Source of the DNA: Planctomycetes bacterium UBA2386
Lineage (GTDB): Bacteria; Planctomycetota; UBA1135; UBA2386
Assembly: GCA_002343845.1 (NCBI GenBank)
Contig: DDSQ01000084.1
Span: 10,867-74,866 of the forward strand
Length of the DNA: 64,000 nucleotides
Direction of reading: 5' to 3'
Positions 25,811 to 34,800 of this stretch are shown one piece after another. The position numbers and the translations under genes are program-made. Within the stretch, counting starts at the first letter, position 1, and every line of letters starts with the position of its first letter. The notes under the pieces are model-generated. The model was not told where the DNA came from, ran no database searches, and saw only the letters and a list, made by a program, of their open reading frames with translations.

Positions 25811-25941
25811 TCAGCGCGGCACGGTGACGTGCAGGGACGTCGCGGGGATTGCCGTGCCGCGACCCACCGCGCGATTCTGTGTTTGTGCCAGCGGCTGCAG
25901 CTCGAGTTCTCCGGAGTACCCGTCGCCGCGCGCCCGGGCAC
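25811..25941 (-). pseudogene. Orphan 3' coding fragment
   Basis: Directly after the stop of the 425-residue gene, a different frame continues GDGYSGELELQPLAQTQN, then RAVGRGTAIPATSLHVTVPR and a stop. It has no start of its own. It looks like the tail of a secreted protein, either left over from a lost gene or displaced from the preceding gene by a frameshift. The rest of 25662-25810 shows nothing. Confidence 0.25.
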
Positions 25942-27219
25942 TCACTTCGCCGGCTCGATCTCGAACAGCAGTTCGCCGAGCGCCTTCTCGCCGGCAGCGA
26001 CGTCGTAGCACGCGAGGTCGGAGTACTTCGTCGACGGCTGCTGGTAGCCAGCCGGAACGCCGGCCACGTAGAAGCCGGTTGCGCCCTGCGGCAGCCGCAG
26101 CACGAATCGGCCTTGCGGATCCGTAAGCGCGGAGCCGAGTGGCCAATGGCGTTGGTCATCGGTCACGGCGCTGATGACGGCGCGCTCGATTCCGACGTGC
26201 GTCGTGGCATTGCGAACGATGCCGCGCACCTCGACCGGCGGCTCCAGGGCGAGCGCCACGTCCGTGGTTTGGCCGGTCACCAATGTCAGGGGTTGCGGCC
26301 GCATGACGAAGTCCGCGTGCTGCGCCTCGACGGCGTACTCGCCGGCGGGCAGGCCGCCGATGCGGGCCCGGCCGGATGCATCGCTGGTCCCGGCGAAGGT
26401 CACGCGCACGCCCGTGGACGGCCCGCTTCGCTCGAGCCGGAGTTCGACGGCGACGTTCGCGAGCGCCCGCTTCTGCAGATCGCTGACCGTGGCGACGATC
26501 ACGGCCTCGGGGGACATCGGGATCACCAGGGCATCGGGGAGCTGTCGGCCGGGCAACAGCGCGTTGAACCACTGCGCCTGGGCCAGACCTGGTCCTTCCG
26601 CGGCGACGTAGAGCAGTGGCCGCGGCGGCAGGTCGCGCAGCTCGAAGCTCCCATCGGCGGCGACCTGGGCATCGAAGCGATCCGGCAGGCTGTTGCTGAG
26701 TCCGGCGAACGAGTGCTCACGCGGGAAGGCGTGGCCGAACGGATCGGCGTCGTCGAGTGCAGACAGCGACAGCGTGCGCACGCGCACCGTGCTCGCATCG
26801 ACGCCGTCCGGCACCGTCACCGTGCCGCGCAGCGCGCGCGACGGTTCGAGGCGCAGCACAGGCGCAGGGTCGGCAGGAGCCGTGGCGTCGAAGCGCAGCC
26901 AGCGTGCGGCTGCGACGAGCTTGCCCGGCACGCGTGCATACAACCACCGGTCGAAGCGGCCGCCGTCGTAGTCGAGGGCGATCGCCGTCGTCGCGACGCC
27001 GTCGGCACCCGTCGCGTGCGGGCCGCTGTGTTCGTAGCTCGCGGCGCCCGCGAGCCCTTTGCGATGCTGGAACACATGCACCTCGGCTCCCGCGACCGGC
27101 TTGCCGTCGCCGTCAACGCACGTGACGGTCACCCGCGGCAGTTCCTTCTGTTGCGCCGAGGCCAGATCGGTCGCGAACAGGCTGCCGATGCACGCGACCA
27201 CGAACCTCCCTGCGTTCAT
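25942..27219 (-). CDS. Secreted protein with carboxypeptidase-regulatory-like domains
   Basis: 425 residues with a signal peptide (RFVVACIGSLFATDLASA-QQ). The mature part is built of beta-sandwich modules: VTVTCVDGDGKPVAGAEVHV near residue 30, FDAQVAADGSFELRDLPPRP, VRVTFAGTSDASGRARIGGL, and GIVRNATTHVGIERAVISAV with TDPQGRFVLRLPQGATGFYV. These are CarboxypepD_reg-like (transthyretin-fold) domains. No enzyme domain is present. The product is probably an envelope or surface protein related in style to the 842-residue protein two genes downstream. A coding-like fragment in another frame follows its stop codon (see 25811-25941), which may mark a frameshift near the 3' end. Confidence 0.7.
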   Translation of the reverse strand: MNAGRFVVACIGSLFATDLASAQQKELPRVTVTCVDGDGKPVAGAEVHVFQHRKGLAGAASYEHSGPHATGADGVATTAIALDYDGGRFDRWLYARVPGKLVAAARWLRFDATAPADPAPVLRLEPSRALRGTVTVPDGVDASTVRVRTLSLSALDDADPFGHAFPREHSFAGLSNSLPDRFDAQVAADGSFELRDLPPRPLLYVAAEGPGLAQAQWFNALLPGRQLPDALVIPMSPEAVIVATVSDLQKRALANVAVELRLERSGPSTGVRVTFAGTSDASGRARIGGLPAGEYAVEAQHADFVMRPQPLTLVTGQTTDVALALEPPVEVRGIVRNATTHVGIERAVISAVTDDQRHWPLGSALTDPQGRFVLRLPQGATGFYVAGVPAGYQQPSTKYSDLACYDVAAGEKALGELLFEIEPAK

Positions 27220-27515
27220 CGCCGCACATTACCGCGAGTCGAAGCTCGCGCCGCGCTGGCGCTCCGCCGCGGCGGAATCCCGAAAGACCCGCCATCATCG
27301 CGGCTGCATGCCACCGGCTCGCGGTATCGGCCGTTACGAAGGAGTCACGAATGCATGGGCGAGGTGCCCGGCACAGGTGCCTTTCGTTGTGGCGAAGCGC
27401 CCGGCGCGATGGCGTCCGTGCGGCCGATAGACGATTCAGCCCGGGCACATTAGTGTCAGTGTCAGTCGCCCTTTCGTCGAGGGTGGCACTTGCTCCCTGC
27501 AACGGAGACCTCCCC

Positions 27516-29204
27516 ATGCGCTTGCGAACCGTCGTTCTCCCCGTGCTACTGGCTGCCGGCATCTCGGCCCAGTCGTCGATCGTCATCGCGCCCGGCCTCG
27601 GCGCGCTGCAGTACATCTGGATTCCAGGTCCGACCACCAACGAGGTCGGCTTCTTCATGGACATGACGGTCACCCAGACCGTCACGTTCCAGGGCCTGCG
27701 CCCCGCGAGCTACACGCCCGTCGATCGCCCGGTGAAGATCGACATGTACGTCACGAATCCTGGGATCACGACGTACGTCGGCAACGAGTTGACGCCAACC
27801 AACTGGACCCTGGTCGGCACGGCAACGGCGAAGATCCCGTTGGGCCCGACGGCGCCTTCGTTCTGCTTCGACGCCGGCGTCACGCTGGCACCTGGCACCT
27901 ACGGCGTCGTGATCGTCGCCACCAACGCCAACCTCCTCTTCAGCGACCTGGGACCGCAGACCTACACGACGCCCGAGTTGTCGGTGACCGCAGGAGCCGT
28001 GAGTCCCCAGCTGTGGTTGGGCGCGCCCGCGGCCTACGGGACCGCGAACTTCCACTTCAACGGCACGCTGCTCTATGCGCCTGGCGCCGTCCCACACTCG
28101 TGCGCGAAGAAGACCACCTACAACCGCGGTTGCTTCGCCACGAACGGCTCCGCCCACCAGACGTGGACGACCAACGCGGCGATGAGCGCAGCCTTGTCGA
28201 ATCGCCGACTGACCCTGACGTACGCTGGCGCTGCCTACGCGATGGGACAGTCGCAGCCGACCGTGACCTATCTGCCGCCGTCGCCCGGGGCTACTTCGAT
28301 TGCCGGCAACAACAACGGCAACACGACGATCAATCTTCCCGGCGCGGCGACGCTCAACTACCCGGGTGGGTCCACGACGCAGCTGGTCGTCAACAACGAC
28401 GGGCACGTCTCGCCGGCGTCGAACACGCCGTTCCCCGGCCAGCAGTACCAGTTCATGCCGTTCCTGCACGGCTTCCTGAACTCGACGAACCCGATCTGGG
28501 CAGTGTGCTGGCACAACTTCAACTCGTTGGAGGCGGGAAGCGGCCTGGTGAAGCACGAGCAGGTCGGCAACCTGTACGTGATCACCTGGGAGAACGTCGA
28601 GAGCCAGCCACCGAACGCAGCCAACCCGAGCACGTTCCAGATCCAGTTCGATCTGACGACGAATGACGTGCACTACGTCTACGAGACGATGACGACGCTC
28701 GGCGGCAGCCATTCGTACGACGACACGATCGTCGGTTGGTCGCCGGGCGGCGCCTCGCCGGAGTCGGACCCGATCGATGTCACCACGGTGAACGGCCTGA
28801 TCCTGGCGATCGGCGAAGTGCTGCCGCTCAAGCTGGAGGTCGTCGGCAACGCGTTGCTCGGTGGTTCGATCGACCTGCTGACGACGCAGGAGCCGCTCAA
28901 CGACCCGTTCGGCGCGAACGTTCTGAGCCTCGGGGAAGTCCCTGCCCCGGGTTTCGACCTGACGCCGTTCGGCGGCGACGGCTGCTACGGGCACATCGAC
29001 CTCGCGACCGCCGTGACCAACATCATCAGCAACCTGGGCTCGCCCTTCCCGCCGCGGGCGATCACGTTCCCGTTCCCGTCGACGCAGTCGCTGGCGGGGG
29101 CGTGGTTCACGAGCCAGTCCGTGTGGCTCGATCCGCTCGCCAACCCGCTCGGCATCTGGGCGTCGAACGGCGTGAAGGTCACGCTCGGGAACTTCGCGCC
29201 CTGA
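27516..29204 (+). CDS. Large secreted protein of unknown function
   Basis: 562 residues with a signal peptide (RLRTVVLPVLLAAGISA-QS). GGAG lies eight bases before the ATG. The first ~190 residues look like a beta-sandwich (IWIPGPTTNEVGFFMDMTVT; TQTVTFQGLRPASYTPVDRP; CFDAGVTLAPGTYGVVIVAT). The middle contains LVVNNDGHVSPASNTPFPGQ, FNSLEAGSGLVKHEQVGNLY and VITWENVESQPPNAANPSTF, resembling nidogen-like extracellular domains. The C-terminal part (FDLTPFGGDGCYGHIDLATA, then AGAWFTSQSVWLDPLANPLG) is a tail type that recurs in secreted proteins of this lineage. It is a surface or extracellular protein with no identified activity. It is followed closely by a terminator-like hairpin. Confidence 0.75.
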   Translation: MRLRTVVLPVLLAAGISAQSSIVIAPGLGALQYIWIPGPTTNEVGFFMDMTVTQTVTFQGLRPASYTPVDRPVKIDMYVTNPGITTYVGNELTPTNWTLVGTATAKIPLGPTAPSFCFDAGVTLAPGTYGVVIVATNANLLFSDLGPQTYTTPELSVTAGAVSPQLWLGAPAAYGTANFHFNGTLLYAPGAVPHSCAKKTTYNRGCFATNGSAHQTWTTNAAMSAALSNRRLTLTYAGAAYAMGQSQPTVTYLPPSPGATSIAGNNNGNTTINLPGAATLNYPGGSTTQLVVNNDGHVSPASNTPFPGQQYQFMPFLHGFLNSTNPIWAVCWHNFNSLEAGSGLVKHEQVGNLYVITWENVESQPPNAANPSTFQIQFDLTTNDVHYVYETMTTLGGSHSYDDTIVGWSPGGASPESDPIDVTTVNGLILAIGEVLPLKLEVVGNALLGGSIDLLTTQEPLNDPFGANVLSLGEVPAPGFDLTPFGGDGCYGHIDLATAVTNIISNLGSPFPPRAITFPFPSTQSLAGAWFTSQSVWLDPLANPLGIWASNGVKVTLGNFAP

Positions 29205-29214
29205 TCGACGGCGC

Positions 29215-29261
29215 ACGACGAAACGGCCACTCGCGCCTCGCGCGGGTGGCCGTCGTCGTTT
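29215..29261 (+). terminator. Intrinsic terminator after the 562-residue secreted protein gene
   Basis: Arms ACGACGA-(AA)-CGGCCAC and GTGGCCG-TCGTCGT form a 14-bp stem with a two-base bulge. The loop is itself self-complementary (TCGCGC/GCGCGG-like), and a short T-run follows. It begins 11 bases after the stop codon. Confidence 0.65.
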
Positions 29262-29291
29262 CGGCGCCCCGGTGCCGCGGCGCGAGCGGGC

Positions 29292-29380
29292 GCGGTGGCG
29301 TTCGTGCAGCGATTCACTCGGCGCTGCGGCCCGACGTCCATCTGCACGTGGGGTGGTTGGATGGGGTGTACGACTGGGAA
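29292..29380 (+). pseudogene. Possible IS91-family (Y2) transposase remnant
   Basis: One frame gives VAFVQRF and, after a shift, a second frame gives HSALRPDVHLHVGWLDGVYD. Together these resemble the Y2 transposase segment in which QRFG..LNLNVHFH is followed by ..LDGVY, including the HxH metal motif. Only about 30 residues are recognisable. The rest of the 426-base gap (29205-29630) is otherwise without a convincing gene. Confidence 0.35.
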
Positions 29381-29592
29381 CCGGGCCGCGGTCGGCGGCC
29401 AGCGCGAATTCGCCCGCGCACTGGGCGCCTGCTGGGCTGGCGACGTCGGCGATCGGGCACCGGTGGCCCTCGCCGCGATCCTCGACACGACGCCGGTGTG
29501 GAGGCCCGTGCTCGAAGCGATGCGCAACGGCGCCCGGGCGGCCGGGTCGGGATCTTCCGAAACGTCGCTCCCCCGACATGGCCGATCACGGC

Positions 29593-29633
29593 GGGTAGCG
29601 CGGGACCGTAGCTTTTCCATCCCACTCCCTTTG
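29593..29633 (+). repeat. Dispersed intergenic repeat, copy 5 (second block only)
   Basis: GGGTAGCGCGGGACCGTAGC, then TTTTCCATCCCACTCCC. It ends at the probable TTG start of the Fic gene, so it forms that gene's leader. Confidence 0.65.
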
Positions 29634-30533
29634 GGCAATTCACGCATCTCTGGACGCCTCCCCGACGGCACGTCGTTCGTGCCCTGGGCCGGCGTCAAGC
29701 CCCTCTCCGCGCGCTGGATCTCAGCGCTCGACCCTCACCAGCGCGCGTTGCGCGAGGAGTGGATCGCCCGCCGAGCACGCGCCCGCGAGCGCGGCACGCT
29801 GACCGCAGAGCTCGCCCATCGGATCGAGTGCTGGTGGCGTGCTGGACGTCTGCCGCGCGGCGTCGCCGTCACCGACGAGGCGCCCGAGCAGGTTCTTCTC
29901 GAACTGGCGTGCGACGCGGCCGTCGGCGCGTCGAAGGCTTCGTCGGGCGCGAATCGTGAGGGTTTCCCGGCGCTCGAGGATCGCGCTCGGAGCGCGTCGC
30001 TACTGGGGACGGCGATCGCAGGGCGTCGTGCGCCGAGTCGCACCGACGTAATGCAGCTTCACGCACAACTCTGTCCGTCGCTGAGACCGTCGCCACTCGA
30101 CGGTCGGCGCTCCGAGAACGTGCAGGCGCGAGGACGTCTGCGGCGCGATCGTGGCTTCGTGCTGGGGAGCGATCGCATCCTGAAGGAGGGCTGTCCGCCC
30201 GATCGACTGGAAGTCGAACTCGACGCACTGCTGCGTGCGCTCGCACCGGCAGGAGGATCGGACGAAATCGACCCGGCCCGTGCGGCGTGGGCGTTGTACG
30301 CCCTGCTCATGCTCCATCCGTTCTACGACGGCAATGGGCGTGTCGCGCGCTTGATAGCGTCGTTCGTGATGGTGCGAGACGGTGGCATGCCGCTCTTCCT
30401 CGCCCCGCGGATGCACGGCGGCTACCTCGACGCCGTGGCGCGCGCTCACTTCGGCGAACCCGAAACGCTGGTGCGGCTGGTCGACACGTGCCAGGGCGTC
30501 GTGCTCGAGGACTTGCTCCAGCACATCACGTGA
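29631..30533 (+). CDS. Fic-domain AMPylase-like protein
   Basis: About 300 residues. The C-terminal half contains the complete Fic active-site motif HPFYDGNGRVAR: the catalytic His, the metal-binding acidic position (Asp here) and the GNGR anion hole. ALYALLMLHPF precedes it, and MHGGYLDAVARAHFGE forms the flap/target-binding region. Fic enzymes transfer AMP (sometimes other phosphoryl groups) from a nucleotide to a protein side chain. The N-terminal half is Arg-rich and helical. A residue run SSGANREG lies near the position of an inhibitory S/T-xxx-E-G helix but has one residue too many. No ATG fits; TTG 29631 or GTG 29679 are the candidates. No antitoxin gene adjoins it. A transposase-like relic and repeat copy 5 lie just upstream. 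Confidence 0.8.
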   Translation: MGNSRISGRLPDGTSFVPWAGVKPLSARWISALDPHQRALREEWIARRARARERGTLTAELAHRIECWWRAGRLPRGVAVTDEAPEQVLLELACDAAVGASKASSGANREGFPALEDRARSASLLGTAIAGRRAPSRTDVMQLHAQLCPSLRPSPLDGRRSENVQARGRLRRDRGFVLGSDRILKEGCPPDRLEVELDALLRALAPAGGSDEIDPARAAWALYALLMLHPFYDGNGRVARLIASFVMVRDGGMPLFLAPRMHGGYLDAVARAHFGEPETLVRLVDTCQGVVLEDLLQHIT

Positions 30534-30695
30534 GCGCGCAGACCGCTCCCGCCGAGACTCGAACACGCCAAGTCGTGCTAACACTGAGGAGCCTTGGCGC
30601 GTCTTGCATGCGGACGGGCCAATGAACCAGGCCAACCCACGCCGTGCGACAGCGCCGCACGCCCGATGCATTCCCGGGCGCTGGGGAGGACTCCC

Positions 30696-31760
30696 TTGCG
30701 TACGTTGACAGCCTTCTTCCTCGTTCCGCTCGCGTGCCTTTGCCCGATCGCCCAGTCCCGCGGGCAAGCCACGGAACCAGCAGCTCGCACCGTTGCGGTC
30801 GTGGGGCTCCAACTCGGCAAGGACGTGCCCAGTTTCATGCCCTGGAATGTCACGGGCCCGCACGCGGGCAAGGCGGCCTGTCCTCTCTGCGTCTACTCGC
30901 AACGACCCAGCGCGGCGGTCTGGACCGGCGTGGGCGGGCTGCCGCAGGCGGCGAAGATCGCGGCGGAACTCGACCGCACGATCGAAGTGCTCCGGCCGCG
31001 CAACGCTGTGGGCTACGTCGTGCTGCTGCCCGAGGGCTCGGCGACCCGTGCGCAATCGGAGGCGGCGCTGCGTCGCGCCTTCGAGCACACGCCCCTCCGC
31101 CATGTGTTCCTGACGATCGCGGACCGCGCCGGGAACGACGAGGATGTCCGCAAGTACGCGCCGTCGGCTTCTCCCGGAACCGCCACCACGACCATCGTGT
31201 ACGTCAATCGTGCCGCCGCGTCGATCCACCACGACTTCGGCGCGGGCGGCGCGCTGCTTTCCGATCTGCGTCCCGCGCTCGAACGCCTCTTCGCCGACGA
31301 GGAGCCGTACAAGGAGATCGCGGTCGCGATGTGCGACGAGGATGAGCCCGGCGAGAAGCTCGAGTTCTACGGGCGTGTGCTCGACGAGCACGGCAACCCG
31401 CTGCCCAAGGACTCGGTCATCGCGTACAGCACGGATGCTGCGGGCCTGTACGTGCCGCGAGGGAGCGCCAGTCGTACGCCGCGGATCAACGCCGTCGCAG
31501 TGACCAATGCCGACGGCTGGTATCGGTTCCGTACGATCCGCCCCGGCGGCTACCCCGACTCCGACGATCCGCAGCACATCCATCTGCACATCGACGCGGC
31601 GGTGCACAAGCACACCTACCGCACGATGGCGTTCGAGGACGACCCGCGCCTCACGCCTGCCAAACGACGAACGCCGCACGCCGAGACCGTGATCGTCTCG
31701 CTGCGCAAGAGAGACGGTGTGTGGATCACGCGGCTGGACGTGCGGCTGGAGGGAAGCTGA
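30696..31760 (+). CDS. Exported thioredoxin-like / intradiol-dioxygenase-fold fusion
   Basis: 354 residues. TTG 30696 is chosen because GGAGGA lies five bases upstream and gives a clean signal peptide (RTLTAFFLVPLACLCPIAQS); an ATG at 30666 lacks such a site. The first half begins VAVVGLQLGKDVPSFMPWNV and contains GKAACPLCVYSQRP. A CPLC pair followed by repeated AVVW/VVLL strands suggests a thioredoxin-type fold. The second half is like the catalytic beta-sandwich of protocatechuate 3,4-dioxygenase-type enzymes: FYGRVLDEHGNPLPKDSVIA, TNADGWYRFRTIRPGGYP and HIHLHID. The iron ligands Tyr/Tyr/His/His seem at least partly present. An aromatic ring-opening role is not certain, since many such proteins in this phylum are uncharacterised. 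Confidence 0.65.
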   Translation: MRTLTAFFLVPLACLCPIAQSRGQATEPAARTVAVVGLQLGKDVPSFMPWNVTGPHAGKAACPLCVYSQRPSAAVWTGVGGLPQAAKIAAELDRTIEVLRPRNAVGYVVLLPEGSATRAQSEAALRRAFEHTPLRHVFLTIADRAGNDEDVRKYAPSASPGTATTTIVYVNRAAASIHHDFGAGGALLSDLRPALERLFADEEPYKEIAVAMCDEDEPGEKLEFYGRVLDEHGNPLPKDSVIAYSTDAAGLYVPRGSASRTPRINAVAVTNADGWYRFRTIRPGGYPDSDDPQHIHLHIDAAVHKHTYRTMAFEDDPRLTPAKRRTPHAETVIVSLRKRDGVWITRLDVRLEGS

Positions 31761-31895
31761 CCACACGAAGCCCGGCCCGGTCGTCGACGGGTGTTCGCGC
31801 CCGTGTCAGGTGACAACGACGAGCAGCCGGGCCGTCCATGCCACGACCGCCGCCGTCGTCACTTCCGACTCCGTGAGCGTGCCTGCCCTCGGATC

Positions 31896-34800
31896 TCAGC
31901 GCGCGCGCTGGTAGCCGCTCGCCTGGTCGTCGACCGTGTAGAGCTTGCCGTCGCGCAGATAGAAGCGCTGGCGCTCCTGCAGGTTCATCGGCCGCGAGCC
32001 GAGCCGGCCGTAGACGCCGATCTGGTTGCCGCTCTCGTCGACGCCGCGGTCGCGCACCATGCCGGTCGAGATACCGACCGCGGGACCGGTGGTCTTTCGG
32101 CTGGCGACGAGCCGTGGCGTCGGTCGGGGCGAGTAGCCGTCCGTGCCGTGGCTGCGCGAGGGCGTCCACAGCTCGACGACACGCAGGCCGTTCTTGCCGT
32201 CGGCGACGTAGGCGAACAGGCTGGCGTTGGTCAGTCCGGTCGTCACCGCGGTCGCGTCGTCGATGGTGCCACCGGCGTTGAACGTCTCGACGAGGCGCGG
32301 TCGGGTGAACGTGCGCATGTCGACGATCGCCAGGCCGTCCTTGCCGGCCGCGACGTAGGCGTAGGTGCGGCAGAGCCGCAGGCCACGGGCGTCGGCGAAC
32401 GGCACCGTCGCGGTCGGCACCAGCGTCGGTCGGGTGAGATCGGTGATGTCGACGACCTTCAGGCCGTCGGCGTCCGTCACGGCTGCATACCGGAACTGCA
32501 CGTCGATCGCGCGCGGCTCCCGCAGCCCTTCGCGCACCGACGCGACGAGGCGCGGCGCGGTCGGTTGCTCGATGTCGACGACGACCAGGGCCGTCGTGGT
32601 CAGCACGTAGAGGTAGTGTCCGACGACGATGCCGGCGTGCGCGCCGCTGAGCAGCTGGTCGCCGTTCCACGTCGTTGCGCGGCGCAGCGAGTTGTTGTCA
32701 GGGTCGCCGTCGACCAGCGTGTTGACGTCGACGACGATCAGGCCCTCGCTGCGATCGAGCACGTACGCGTAGCCGAACAGCGGATGCACCGGCTGTTCCT
32801 GGTTGGCCGGGTCGACGACGCGCAGCGGGTCCATCGGCACCGTGGTCGGCAGCAGCACGGCGTTGGCCCACGTCGACTCCACCTGCATGTCCTGGCCCAG
32901 CGGGCTGAACGGCGCGGTGACGATGCGCTGTGCGACGTCCTTGTTGGCGATGTTGGCGATGTCGAAGACGCGGAAGCCGTTCGGCCCGTCGGCGACGAAC
33001 AAGTACTCGCCGCGAACCTGCGCCGTGCGCGCCGCGGTCGCCGAGTGCGAGTGTGTCTCCGTGAGCTGCTCGCCGTTCGCCACGTGCGCGGCGTGCTCGC
33101 GTGGATAGGTCGTGCGGTGGAAGTCGCTGCCGATGACCGGCTGCGGTTCCCAGCCGTCGGTCACGCGCACGGCCGTCACCGAGTCGGTCGTGGCAAGATG
33201 CACGAACGAGCCGACGAAGTCGGTCGCGTGCGTGCCGAGGTTGAAGCGCGACGCCAGCGTGGCGTTGTTGTCGTCGGCCTTGGACACGTGGCAGCTGGTG
33301 CACTGCTGACCGTGCTCGGAGCTGACCGTGTGCGGCACGTAGGGCGAGAACGCCGTGCCGCTGTGGCCGGAGGCGGCGATCGTCGCCTGCTGGTGCGTGA
33401 CGATGGCGCGGTTCTCGTTCTCGGCGGTGGCGATCGGCGCCGACGCGGAACGCACCGGCGAGATCCTGTTGCCCTTGACGGTGCCGTTGATGCCGAGCAT
33501 CAGGCTGTCGGAGCGCAGGCCCTGCGAGTAGTAGCCGACGTCGACCGTGGTCGGTTCGGGGAAGAAGTGGGTGAACTCCTTGCGGCGGTTGGTCTTGCCG
33601 GCCAGGTGGCAGCCCGAGCAGCTGATCGCCCACGACGTGTGGCACGTGTAGCAGGTCATGCGCTGGTCGCAGTGCGCGTACTGTTCGGGCGACAGGCTCG
33701 CATCGCCGTAGCGTTCGCCGCCCTTCTGCAGCGTCTTCGCGATCGCCGCCTTCTCGTTGTAGGTCTTCGAGTTCGGATCGATGACGTCGGCGACCTGCGG
33801 AACCTGCCACTCCTTGTCCGGATCGAGCTTGCTGCGCTGCATCAGCCGGTCGCCCGCCTGCGGCGAGCGGCCGACGACTTCGGCGCCGGCGGCGTCGACC
33901 CAGCGGAACTGGTTGCCGCGCGCGGCGCGCGCGAGCTGCAGGTTGTTGCCGCCCGACGGGTTCGAGGTGACCAGCTTGGCCCGTTCGCCGACCGTGCCGT
34001 GGCAGTCGGTGCAGTAGATCTCGACCGGGTTGATCATCTCGCCGTACAGCTTGCCGTCGCCATGCACGTCCTGCTGCGTGTGGCAGTCGATGCAGTGCAT
34101 GCCGGCGCTGAAGTGGTGGTCGGCGAGGTGCACGGCCTTCTGTTCCCAGTCGGGGTCGTCGAACGGCACCACCTTGCCGTCGCGGCCGATCAGCTGGCCT
34201 TCGAGGTCGCGCTTGTAGACCTTGCGGAACGACCAGCCCGAGCGGTGCTGCGTCGAGAACTTCAGGTGCTTGCTGTCGGCGTTGGCGATGGTGTGCGCCT
34301 GGTCGAGTTCCCTGCCGGCGAGCGGCCGGCCATCGGCGTGGTACATCGACTTGCCGTCGGTTTCGCCGTCCCACCACATCAGGCCGGCGTAGTTGTCGAC
34401 GGCGCCGCTACCCTGGTGGTTGTGGCAGGTGATGCACTGGCTGTTCGGGATGCGCGTCGTGAACTGGTGGTGGATCGGATGCCCGGGTTCGTCGCGCGGG
34501 ATCGTCGGGTCGGGGTTGTCCGCCGCGGTCTTGCCGAGGAAGCCGTGGGCGACGAACTGGCCGGCCATCAGCGGATCGGCGTCGTTGGCGTAGACGACGT
34601 GGCAGCCCGTGCAGCCGCTCGAACGGAACTCGCCGCTGTAGTCGTTGGTGCCGAGGAACCACAGATACGGGTCGTTGAGCCGCGTCTTGTGGAGCACGAA
34701 GTGCGCGAAGTCGACCCGATTGCGCGTGCCCAGGCCGCGTTGCCCGGGACGTCCGCGCTCGGCCGCCCGGAAGATGTTGCCCGGCTGGCTCATGTTGTAG

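Noticed and set aside
27475..27515. Sigma-54 promoter TGGCACTTGCTCCCTGCA before the gene at 27516
   Set aside because: GG and GC are 12 bases apart instead of 10, and the element lies too close to the start codon.
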